Origin: Limosilactobacillus pulli
GTDB taxonomy: Bacteria > Bacillota > Bacilli > Lactobacillales > Lactobacillaceae
Reading direction: 5' to 3'
Assembly (NCBI RefSeq): GCF_947381555.1
Contig: NZ_CANCWQ010000026.1
Span: 1 to 22,926, forward strand
Length of the DNA stretch: 22,926 bases
The notes below the pieces were generated by a model that searched no databases, had not been told where the DNA came from, and saw only the letters and a program-made list of their open reading frames with translations. A program made the position numbers and the translations under genes. Shown here piece by piece: positions 1 through 7,843 of this stretch; within the stretch, counting starts at the first letter, position 1, and each line of letters begins with the position of its first letter.

Positions 1-2667
1 AGTAACTCGGCATCGAGAAGTGAGTCAATTGCCAACAGTACGTCAGCATCCGAAGCTAACTCGATCAGTGCATCTGAGAAAGCATCAACGAGTACTTCTA
101 CTTCAGCGAGTGAAGAATCGGTCTCAATGAGTAACTCTGCTTTGACAAGTGAATCAATTGCCAACAGCACGTCAGCATCCGAAGCTGACAGCGAGTCGTT
201 GAGTGAAGAAAATTCCGCATCATTCAGCACGTCGACGTCAGAAGCTAACTCGACTAGTGCATCTAAGAAAGCAGCATCAACGAGTACTTCTACTTCGGCG
301 AGTGAAGAATCGGTCTCAATGAGCAACTCTGCTTCGACGAGTGAAGAGTCAGCCTCCATGAGTAACTCGGCATCGAGAAGTGAGTCAATTGCCAACAGTA
401 CGTCAGCATCCGAAGCTAACTCGATCAGTGCATCTGAAGCAGCATCAACGAGTACTTCAACTTCAGCGAGTGAAGAGTCAGTTTCAATGAGCAACTCTGC
501 TTCGACGAGTGAAGAGTCAGCCTCCATGAGTAACTCTGCTTTGACAAGTGAATCAATTGCCAACAGCACGTCAGCATCCGAAGCTGACAGCGAGTCGTTG
601 AGTGAAGAAAATTCCGCATCATTCAGCACGTCGACGTCAGAAGCTAACTCGACTAGTGCATCTAAGAAAGCAGCATCAACGAGTACTTCTACTTCAGCGA
701 GTGAAGAATCGGTCTCCATGAGCAACTCTGCTTCGACGAGTGAAGAGTCAGCCTCCATGAGTAACTCGGCATCGACAAGTGAGTCAATTGCCAACAGTAC
801 GTCAGCATCCGAAGCTAACTCGATCAGTGCATCTGAGAAAGCATCAACGAGTACTTCTACTTCAGCGAGTGAAGAGTCAGTTTCAATGAGCAACTCTGCT
901 TTGACAAGTGAATCAATTGCCAACAGCACGTCAGCATCCGAAGCTGACAGCGAGTCGTTGAGTGAAGAAAACTCGGCATCACTTAGTACGTCAACGTCAG
1001 AGGTAAACTCAGCTAGTGCATCTGAAGCAGTATCAACGAGTACTTCTACTTCGGTAAGTGAAGAGTCAGTTTCAATGAGCAACTCGGCTTCGACAAGTGA
1101 ATCAATTGCCAACAGTACGTCTGCATCCGAATCTGGCAGCAAGTCAGCAAGTGAAGAAAACTCGGCATCACTCAGTACTTCAACGTCAGAGGTAAACTCA
1201 GCTAGTGCATCTGAAGCAGTATCAACGAGTACTTCAACTTCAGCGAGTGAAGAATTGGTCTCCATGAGCAACTCAACTTCATTCAGCACTTCAACGTCAA
1301 AGGTAAACTCAACCAGTGCATCTGAAGCAGCATCAACGAGTGCTTCAACTTCAGCAAGTGAAGAGTCAGTTTCAATGAGCAACTCTGCTTCGACGAGTGA
1401 AGAGTCAACCTCCATGAGTAACTCTGCTTTGACAAGTGAATCAATTGCCAACAGCACGTCAGCATCCGAAGCTGACAGCGAGTCATTGAGTGAAGAAAAT
1501 TCCGCATCATTCAGCACGTCGACGTCAGAAGCTAACTCGACCAGTGCATCTGAAGCAGTATCAACGAGTACTTCTACTTCAGCGAGTGAAGAGTCAGCCT
1601 CCATGAGCAACTCGGCATCGACAAGTGAGTCAATTGCCAACAGTACATCTGCATCCGAAGCTGGCAGCAAGTTAGTAAGTGAAGAAAACTCCGCATCACT
1701 TAGTACGTCAACGTCAGAGGTAAACTCGACCAGTGCATCTGAAGCAGCATCGACGAGCATTTCCACTTCGGCAAGCGAAGAATCTGCATCAATGAGTACT
1801 TCCGCAGCCGCTTCGACGAGCGTTGTGGATTCGACAAGTACGTCAATCAGTACGTCAACATCGACTTCAGCCAATGCAGTCTCAATCAGTGCTTCCAATT
1901 CAGATAGCGTCTCGGCTTCGACTGCAAGCACTTCGTTAAGCATCTCAGCTTCAACGGCAGCCACTTCATTGAGCATTTCAAATTCCACTAGTGCTTCGAC
2001 CAGCGTCGCGAACGTCAATACGACGATTGCAACAACTGCACGGAATCGAATTATGACGCGTCTGCTTGCGGTATTGACCAATAATACCAACAGCAACAGT
2101 ACCAATTCGGTTGTCAACAGTATGGCTCAGGCTTCACAGAGTACGTCAACAGTGGTTTCGCTGAGCATGGCACAATCAGCATCGAAGAGTCAGGCAATTT
2201 ATGAGAGTATGTTTGCTTCACGCTCCAATAGCTCGTCAAATGCCATCAGCAATTCGACTTCGCTCAATAGCCTGCTTTCGGCTTCCAAGAGCGGCATGGA
2301 ATCGTTGAGTGCCTCAAATTCACTGAGTTTAGAGGTTTCAGCAACGGAAAGTCAAACCCTGTATGAAAGCATGTTTGCCTCTCGTTCCAATAGTTCATCA
2401 AATGCCATCAGCAACTCGACTTCGCTCAATAGTCTGCTTTCAGCTTCTAAGAGCAATCTAGACGCAAGCAGCAGTTCTAATACCAGCACTGCACAGCAGA
2501 CTTCTGCCGACACACTGGCAATTGCGGATTCGGTAAGTGAGACTCAGGCTCAACAGCTCTCTAATTCAACGACTTCACTTTCTGTCAGTGCAGCAGCGAG
2601 TCAAACGCAGCAATCTGGATTCTTAAATACCCTAAAGACGTTGCTTGGCTTTGGTAAGCGTCAATAA
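1..2667 (+). CDS. Serine-rich repeat adhesin (SRRP), 3' part, 5' end outside the window
   Basis: The reading frame is open from base 1 to the TAA at 2665-2667 (888 codons visible), so this is the C-terminal part of a larger protein. It is dominated by alternating Ser-x-Ser repeats built from motifs such as SASTSEES, ANSTSASEA and STSTSTSAS. From about codon 600 the repeats become less regular; a non-repetitive, Arg/Leu-rich stretch (RNRIMTRLLAVL) lies near codons 681-692, followed by two copies of a 31-residue unit. The protein ends in a short basic amphipathic tail (FLNTLKTLLGFGKRQ). There is no LPXTG motif and no C-terminal membrane span, although most family members have a sortase signal. 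Family knowledge: SRRPs are O-glycosylated adhesins exported by the accessory Sec system, and secY2-asp1-asp2-asp3-secA2 follow directly. Signal peptide and binding region are outside the window, so receptor specificity cannot be judged. Confidence 0.93.
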   Translation, partial: SNSASRSESIANSTSASEANSISASEKASTSTSTSASEESVSMSNSALTSESIANSTSASEADSESLSEENSASFSTSTSEANSTSASKKAASTSTSTSASEESVSMSNSASTSEESASMSNSASRSESIANSTSASEANSISASEAASTSTSTSASEESVSMSNSASTSEESASMSNSALTSESIANSTSASEADSESLSEENSASFSTSTSEANSTSASKKAASTSTSTSASEESVSMSNSASTSEESASMSNSASTSESIANSTSASEANSISASEKASTSTSTSASEESVSMSNSALTSESIANSTSASEADSESLSEENSASLSTSTSEVNSASASEAVSTSTSTSVSEESVSMSNSASTSESIANSTSASESGSKSASEENSASLSTSTSEVNSASASEAVSTSTSTSASEELVSMSNSTSFSTSTSKVNSTSASEAASTSASTSASEESVSMSNSASTSEESTSMSNSALTSESIANSTSASEADSESLSEENSASFSTSTSEANSTSASEAVSTSTSTSASEESASMSNSASTSESIANSTSASEAGSKLVSEENSASLSTSTSEVNSTSASEAASTSISTSASEESASMSTSAAASTSVVDSTSTSISTSTSTSANAVSISASNSDSVSASTASTSLSISASTAATSLSISNSTSASTSVANVNTTIATTARNRIMTRLLAVLTNNTNSNSTNSVVNSMAQASQSTSTVVSLSMAQSASKSQAIYESMFASRSNSSSNAISNSTSLNSLLSASKSGMESLSASNSLSLEVSATESQTLYESMFASRSNSSSNAISNSTSLNSLLSASKSNLDASSSSNTSTAQQTSADTLAIADSVSETQAQQLSNSTTSLSVSAAASQTQQSGFLNTLKTLLGFGKRQ
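142..900 (+). repeat. Long near-identical tandem duplication in the SRRP repeat region
   Basis: Bases 142-540 (399 bp) and 541-900 (360 bp) are consecutive copies of the same block. Over the shared part they differ by only a handful of substitutions and a small local rearrangement near GAAGCA/GAGAAA. The second copy lacks a 39-bp (13-codon) sub-unit present at the end of the first. Further, more diverged copies start at 901 and 1429. All offsets are multiples of three (399, 360, 528), so the frame is kept. Positions 1-60 are also identical to 361-420. This is consistent with recent in-frame expansion by recombination. Confidence 0.9.
2200..2292 (+). repeat. C-terminal 93-bp unit of the SRRP, copy 1
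   Basis: This is a 31-codon unit beginning YESMFASRSNSSS and ending LLSASKS. The same 31 residues occur again at 2362-2454 with synonymous differences. It differs from the main SxS repeats and lies between them and the C-terminal tail. Confidence 0.9.
2362..2454 (+). repeat. C-terminal 93-bp unit of the SRRP, copy 2
   Basis: This is the second copy of the 31-codon unit at 2200-2292, with identical protein sequence and several silent changes at DNA level. The 69-bp spacer between copies encodes a further Ser-rich segment. Both copies are preceded by a similar lead-in (SQAI versus SQTL), so the true duplicated segment may be a few codons longer. Confidence 0.9.
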
Positions 2668-2694
2668 TTGGGACAGAAAGAACGGAGAAGAGAC

Positions 2695-3918
2695 TTGCAA
2701 AGAAAAAAATTAAACGTTTCGACAAGAGCATTCCTAAAAAAAGCATTCTTTACGATCATGGCAATCGTTGTTTATTCACTAGGGAATCAGATTCCGGTTC
2801 CATTGGTGAAGATGACAACGGAGTATCAGACTATGATTTGTCATTACCACATGAGTATGCTCAGTATTTTAACCGGGGCCAATCTACCAGATCTATCACT
2901 GTTTTCACTGGGCTTTAGTCCCTATATGGCAGCGATGATGGTGATTCAACTATTGGTGATGATGAAATGGTCAATCGTCGAAGAAATCTCCCAGCGCCAA
3001 TTAATGTATCTACAAAACTTTTTGGCGTTGATCTTTGCCTTGATTGAATCAACCATTATTGCCAGTGGATTCAAACTTGCGGCTGGTAATGACCATCAAC
3101 TAAAGATTTTGATGATCATCATGGTACTGACGGCTGGTTCAATGTTTGTACAATGGCTGGGCAATGTCACTACGATTTACGGTATTGGTGGCATGGTGGT
3201 ACTGATTGTCGGCAATATGCTGCATTCAAACATGAATCGGCTGGTATTGCCGTGCCGAGAGATTTTAAGCATGCAAAATGGCGGCTGGCTGATGGTTGGA
3301 CTGGTTATAGGTAGTCTGCTGATTGCCTGGCTGACAATCATTTTCCATGCTGCTCACTATGAAACCGAGCAGATTCAAATATCTTTACCAAGCCAAATTG
3401 AAGCAGCTGTTTTTCCAATTGGCTTTAACTTGGGAACAATGATGACTTTTATGTTGGGAATGTCGTTTTTGATAATTCCCTCATTGATCGCTTCTTTGTT
3501 TAAAATGCCAACGTTTTGGTCAGAGCCTAGATTTCAGATCGGCTTTGCGATGGTCATGACATTTTTGATCGACTACTTTTTTGCTTTTGTCATGTTTAGT
3601 CCACGACAATTGGCAAAGGGGATGCGTCACAGTGGCAACTATCTGCTGGGCGTGGAGATCGGTAGGCCAACGCGACGTTTTATTCGGCGCCGATTGGTAT
3701 TGTTCAACTTTTTTAGTGCCCTGGTTTTGGCACTGCTGGTTGGATTGCAGATTGCGGGTAGTCTCTTGGCCAAGAAAATCTGGCAGCCACTGTATGCATT
3801 GCCAATCTCGATTGTAATGATGGTACTGTTTATGGAATCTTTGGTTGAGCTGCTTAATGAATTGTCGATTCCGAAACGCTACAACAAGCTTAAAGAAAGG
3901 ATTCTGAAAAGCGTATGA
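2695..3918 (+). CDS. secY2: Accessory Sec translocase channel SecY2
   Basis: This is the polytopic membrane channel of the accessory Sec system, which exports the SRRP with SecA2. The 407-aa product is shorter than housekeeping SecY and matches the SecY2 length. It has about ten hydrophobic segments and SecY-like signatures: LGFSPYMAAMMVIQLL near the second segment, and FSPRQLAKGMRHSG with VEIGRPTRRFI before the last spans. Start choice: the frame is open from TTG at 2668, directly after the SRRP stop but without a ribosome binding site. TTG at 2695 has GGAG at 2684-2687 with a 7-base gap, so it is preferred. The gene follows the SRRP stop by 27 bases and overlaps asp1 by four bases, implying co-transcription and coupled translation. 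Confidence 0.93.
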   Translation: MQRKKLNVSTRAFLKKAFFTIMAIVVYSLGNQIPVPLVKMTTEYQTMICHYHMSMLSILTGANLPDLSLFSLGFSPYMAAMMVIQLLVMMKWSIVEEISQRQLMYLQNFLALIFALIESTIIASGFKLAAGNDHQLKILMIIMVLTAGSMFVQWLGNVTTIYGIGGMVVLIVGNMLHSNMNRLVLPCREILSMQNGGWLMVGLVIGSLLIAWLTIIFHAAHYETEQIQISLPSQIEAAVFPIGFNLGTMMTFMLGMSFLIIPSLIASLFKMPTFWSEPRFQIGFAMVMTFLIDYFFAFVMFSPRQLAKGMRHSGNYLLGVEIGRPTRRFIRRRLVLFNFFSALVLALLVGLQIAGSLLAKKIWQPLYALPISIVMMVLFMESLVELLNELSIPKRYNKLKERILKSV

Positions 3919-5489
3919 GGTATTTTGTTCCGGCTTGGCATCGTGAGGTCAGCGACTGGGCCTATAGTCAGCAAAATATGACCTTTGATGATGCGGTGGG
4001 CAACATGCGGATCATGAATCATGCTGATGAGACGTATGGCGTCATCATCGGTGACTACAAGCCACAATTATTAACGCAGCTGAATGGTGAAAGGATTGCA
4101 TCTACTGATACGCTATCGGCTTTTGACTGGATCCAGGATACGTCTTTGCAGGAAAATGGACGAATCGTGGACATTCAGGATTTCAACTGGCCGAGGGGAA
4201 CCTATTTTGAGTATGGACCGTTCAGTGTTGATGCCTTTCAAAATGACGAACACATTGCACGGCTCTTATTTAACAATCTGGGTCAGATCCTGCGAATTGA
4301 GCGGTGGCAAGATGGCTATCATCAAGAAGACATCGTGATGGATACGCGCGGCTTTGTTTCCAGTATCAAAACCTATGATCGGCAAGGAATTCTGCAAAAA
4401 ACAATCTTTTTTAATCTGCATGGTGAGTGGCGAATGATTGAGGATGCCAAGACCGGTCGCTGTCATATCAATTCTGAATTTCAGGCCGATTTTGATCAGG
4501 CAGACTATGAGAGTCGTCATGAATTAATCAACGAGGCAATTGCTAAGCTGATTAAAAAAAGGCTTGATCAAGACAGCGATCAAATCATCTTGACGGCTGA
4601 TGATCGCCAAATTATTGATCTCAGACAATTCAATGGATTTAAGACGATTATACAAGTCAGTCAGTGGCATCCTAATGATCGATTTTGGAAGCCGATGTTG
4701 GGTCGTGATGATTTAACGATTGTTACAGATTCTGAGATGGCAGATCGCCATGTGCATGAAATCATGGGTGAGGAGATTGAAACTACTCTTTTGCCAACGT
4801 TTGCCTCGCAGTTTAGTCTTGGTCATAGCGATGAGCGTACAACCCAGACGATTCTGCTGTTTGTCAGTGATCAAACTGAAATGCCGATCTTAAGAAAAGG
4901 ATTAGTCAAGATCATGGAGCTGATTGATCAAAATAAAAATAATGAGCGTCTGCAGATTGCTGCCTACAATGAACAGCTGTTGAGTCAGGCGCGACATATT
5001 GCTCAAGAGATCACTCAGGATCATCCGCGACTGTTGATTGATCCCAAAGAAGAGCAACTGGAACAAAATCCTGATCTGGTCGATGAGGATACCGACCCAC
5101 GTATGGAAAAAGAAGGTCATTGGCGGCCATTGCCGATTTACACCAAAAGAATTGCGCAGCCGACTGACCTTTTGCAGCTCCTTGATCATGCACGAGTGGT
5201 TGTTGATTTGGGCAATAATCCAGATTCGTATGTCCAAATGGCTTCAATCAGTGTTGGTCTGCCTCAGATCAATTTGGTTAAAACCGATCTGGTGCGTGAT
5301 CATGAGAATGGCCTGGTTTTAGTCAATGTTTCTGATCTGGACATGGCATTGGATTTTTATCTAGGCAACATGGAAAACTGGAACCGCGCATTAGTCGATG
5401 CCGTTCAGCAGATCAACCATTATTCGGGAACCCGGATTATGCATAACTGGCAGCTGTTATGGAAGAGGTGTGTACGATTTGAAGCTTAA
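3915..5489 (+). CDS. asp1: Accessory Sec protein Asp1
   Basis: This is a 524-aa soluble protein with the Asp1 N-terminus (RYFVPAWHREVSDWAYSQ). It occupies the canonical position between secY2 and asp2. In the studied streptococcal systems Asp1 has a GT-B glycosyltransferase-like fold without known transferase activity; it forms a complex with Asp2 and Asp3 that binds the SRR substrate and is needed for export. The ATG lies in an ATGA overlap with the secY2 stop, so translation is probably coupled. The C-terminal half has GT-B-like patches (LLDHARVVVDLGNNPDSYVQ), consistent with the fold. No frameshift or truncation is seen. Confidence 0.9.
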   Translation: MRYFVPAWHREVSDWAYSQQNMTFDDAVGNMRIMNHADETYGVIIGDYKPQLLTQLNGERIASTDTLSAFDWIQDTSLQENGRIVDIQDFNWPRGTYFEYGPFSVDAFQNDEHIARLLFNNLGQILRIERWQDGYHQEDIVMDTRGFVSSIKTYDRQGILQKTIFFNLHGEWRMIEDAKTGRCHINSEFQADFDQADYESRHELINEAIAKLIKKRLDQDSDQIILTADDRQIIDLRQFNGFKTIIQVSQWHPNDRFWKPMLGRDDLTIVTDSEMADRHVHEIMGEEIETTLLPTFASQFSLGHSDERTTQTILLFVSDQTEMPILRKGLVKIMELIDQNKNNERLQIAAYNEQLLSQARHIAQEITQDHPRLLIDPKEEQLEQNPDLVDEDTDPRMEKEGHWRPLPIYTKRIAQPTDLLQLLDHARVVVDLGNNPDSYVQMASISVGLPQINLVKTDLVRDHENGLVLVNVSDLDMALDFYLGNMENWNRALVDAVQQINHYSGTRIMHNWQLLWKRCVRFEA

Positions 5490-6957
5490 TATCTTACAGC
5501 TTGGAAAATTTGATTGGCGAAATAGTTATCAGGTTCCGACCGCTTTAAATTGGCAGTTTAATGATTTAGGGCTTTTAAAAGATCCCAAGACACGCCTTCA
5601 GCTGGTAATCATTTCAGAACCGATTCTGATGCCAAAAGAAAACTGGGAGCTGCTAAGAGAGCGTACTGACCCGTACAATGTTGTCTACACCGAAAACTTA
5701 CAGACTGATGATCCGGATTTAAAAGCCTTTTTACAAAAAATGGCTGCTCGTCGACTGACCACGCCGATTCAAGAGTTCATTAATCAAATTGAGAACTATT
5801 ATTTTGTTGGTCAACAGGGAATCGGCTTAACGCCAGCTGCTCTGATGTTTGATCCAAAGTATAGGGGTGTGGTTCATTATGAGGATTCCGCACATGTCGA
5901 AGTACAGGTACATACGCCGGACTGGCAACCGTTGGCCAGCTCACGCAAAAACATATATGTTGATCCGGGTCGTCAATTGGAGGTCTGGCCACAGTTTGAA
6001 AAAGAAGCCGATGTTGAGCTACGGTATCACTTTGCCGTAGTCTATGGTGACCAACGGCGTGTGTTTGATTTGAGCGAAGAACAGCTGCAGCGTCCCCAAA
6101 CAATTGATACCAGAATTTTTAGTGGCCATCAGTACATTACGATGGTTATCTTTGTACGTGGCTATGGCAAATTAAAGCTGGGTGATGTTGAGTATCGATG
6201 GACGCGTTATGGTTTGGGAACTTATCTAAATGGTGGTCAGCGGCTGGTTGATCCCCAAACCAGAGAAGAACTGGCCTGTTATTTTAATCCTGGCGATTTG
6301 AAGCCACCACTATGCGTGTATTTTGCCGGTTATCATTCTAAGAAGAGTTTTGAAGGCTACTTTATGATGCGACGATTGAATGCACCGTACCTCTTGATTA
6401 CTGATTCAAGATTGGAAGGTGGTCAGTTTTACACGGGTGAGTTTTTCAATCAAGCCGTCCCCAAGCTGATTGATCAGCATCTGAAAAAACTAGGCTTTAC
6501 GCGCCAGCAGCTGATTTTGTCGGGAATCTCGATGGGAACGTATGGTGCGCTTAAATTTGGTGCCTTAATGGGCGTACATGAGGTTATCGTTGCCAAGCCT
6601 TTGGTGCACTTGGATTCGATTGCGACGCGCAGTCGATTGGCCCGTCCTGATGAGTTTGAGACGGCCTTTGATATTGAACGATCAATTGCAGCCGATGGAA
6701 GGCCCGTTACTGATGCGATGCTCATGGATTTGATGGATCAACAAGATCTTGCCAAAACCAATTTCAGTATTGCCTATATGGAAAATGATGATTATGATCC
6801 CAATGCATTTGAGGATCTAAGCAGTCATTTGATGACGAAAGCCAATCGTTTGGTTAGCTACAGTCTGCCTGGCCGTCATAATGACGATAGTCCGGGGATG
6901 CTGCAGTGGTTTTTGACGCGTTATCGTCAGATCCTGGAACATGATTTTGGAAGGTGA
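5479..6957 (+). CDS. asp2: Accessory Sec protein Asp2 (acetyltransferase-like)
   Basis: Asp2 proteins are bifunctional: they O-acetylate GlcNAc on the SRR adhesin and are required for its export. The product from the chosen start is 492 aa. A serine-hydrolase nucleophile elbow is visible, GISMGTYGAL, with Ser351 as the probable nucleophile. Acidic residue Glu435 (AYMENDD) and His467 (GRHNDD) are the likely remaining triad members, in the expected order. Start choice: the frame is open from an ATG at 5398, inside asp1, but TTG at 5479 has AGAGGTG just upstream (8-base gap) and gives the normal N-terminus KLNILQLGKFDW. It overlaps asp1 by 11 bases. Triad assignment is by motif and spacing only. 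Confidence 0.9.
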   Translation: MKLNILQLGKFDWRNSYQVPTALNWQFNDLGLLKDPKTRLQLVIISEPILMPKENWELLRERTDPYNVVYTENLQTDDPDLKAFLQKMAARRLTTPIQEFINQIENYYFVGQQGIGLTPAALMFDPKYRGVVHYEDSAHVEVQVHTPDWQPLASSRKNIYVDPGRQLEVWPQFEKEADVELRYHFAVVYGDQRRVFDLSEEQLQRPQTIDTRIFSGHQYITMVIFVRGYGKLKLGDVEYRWTRYGLGTYLNGGQRLVDPQTREELACYFNPGDLKPPLCVYFAGYHSKKSFEGYFMMRRLNAPYLLITDSRLEGGQFYTGEFFNQAVPKLIDQHLKKLGFTRQQLILSGISMGTYGALKFGALMGVHEVIVAKPLVHLDSIATRSRLARPDEFETAFDIERSIAADGRPVTDAMLMDLMDQQDLAKTNFSIAYMENDDYDPNAFEDLSSHLMTKANRLVSYSLPGRHNDDSPGMLQWFLTRYRQILEHDFGR

Positions 6958-6961
6958 TGCC

Positions 6962-7843
6962 ATGAGAATTATCAACTATGTCTATTGGCTGCCGGAAAAC
7001 GACACGACCTATCGCTACGGGTCAAAAATCGATTCATACGACAATCAAGTGATCCATTTTGAAAATGAATGGATGGCACCTGGTAAAGCAATGATTTCTT
7101 GGTTCTCAGCAGTCAACTATCAGGCCAGTCGTTTCGTACCCCAGCTGCCGCTTTTACGGGGTGGTGTAGAGTATCGAATCCGAGCCAAGTATATTGCCAA
7201 ACCAGCTGATTCAGTCATGCTTAGAGTAATCTTTTATGATATTCAAGGTGAGATCGTTGACCAGAAAATCTCGCATGACAGCAATATCATTTTTACCTAT
7301 CCGTACGCGGCAACCCGCTATGAGGTACAGCTGATCAATGGTGGCTGTCGATCGATTACCTTTTGGCGCTTGGAATTGACGCATGCATTTACTGAACAGA
7401 CAGGCAATTGGATGTATTACGCACCCAAAAAGTTCGACGATGATCAGCCAATCAACATTATGCTGTTGCGCTCTTTGCGAACGGCAATGATTCCTAGTGA
7501 AGAAATGGATAAGAATCAAGAAGTCCCAAATCTTTCGCTGGCGGTAGTTGCTTGGCAAGAAATTGATCAGACTGATGAAGAATTGCTGACTTATTTTGAA
7601 AACCTGAAGAATCGACGAATTAATTTCATCAGTACGGCGCACCGGCTGAACCCGATTGTTAGAAAGCTGATTAAAAAAAGTCCTTATTGGCGCGGCTGGT
7701 TGATTGATGCTGATACCTTGCTGACCGACTATCGCTTGAGCAACTACGAAATGACGAGCAGTGAGGGGCATTTCTTTAAGCATCTGGAGTTGGTGCCAAT
7801 CAAACAGACGCTTGATCAGATCAAGGATGAATTAAAGAGGTGA
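6962..7843 (+). CDS. asp3: Accessory Sec protein Asp3
   Basis: This 293-aa protein sits between asp2 and secA2, the standard place for asp3. Asp3 bridges Asp1, Asp2 and SecA2 and has a carbohydrate-binding-module-like beta domain. The N-terminal 150 residues are rich in beta-type segments (RIINYVYWLP, GVEYRIRAKYIA, RSITFWRLELTHAF), as expected. The extra C-terminal part, from about residue 150, is charged and helical and is longer than in the streptococcal proteins I know. ATG at 6962 is preferred over an in-frame ATG at 6941, because GGAAGG lies 7 bases before it. It starts 4 bases after the asp2 stop. Confidence 0.87.
   Translation: MRIINYVYWLPENDTTYRYGSKIDSYDNQVIHFENEWMAPGKAMISWFSAVNYQASRFVPQLPLLRGGVEYRIRAKYIAKPADSVMLRVIFYDIQGEIVDQKISHDSNIIFTYPYAATRYEVQLINGGCRSITFWRLELTHAFTEQTGNWMYYAPKKFDDDQPINIMLLRSLRTAMIPSEEMDKNQEVPNLSLAVVAWQEIDQTDEELLTYFENLKNRRINFISTAHRLNPIVRKLIKKSPYWRGWLIDADTLLTDYRLSNYEMTSSEGHFFKHLELVPIKQTLDQIKDELKR

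Noticed and set aside
425..622. Minus-strand ORF opposite the SRRP repeats (also 1283-1510)
   Set aside because: These are repetitive mirror frames of the serine repeats with no ribosome binding site. They share sequence only because the coding repeats do.
1..1800. Regular repeats that might be read as a CRISPR array
   Set aside because: The repeats are in-frame, adjacent, of variable length and without unique spacers. They encode Ser-rich protein.
2668..2694. TTG at 2668 as the secY2 start
   Set aside because: It directly follows the SRRP stop without a ribosome binding site, whereas TTG at 2695 has GGAG at good spacing.
7211..7783. 190-aa minus-strand ORF opposite asp3
   Set aside because: It lies wholly inside a well-supported gene and has no recognisable domain or ribosome binding site.
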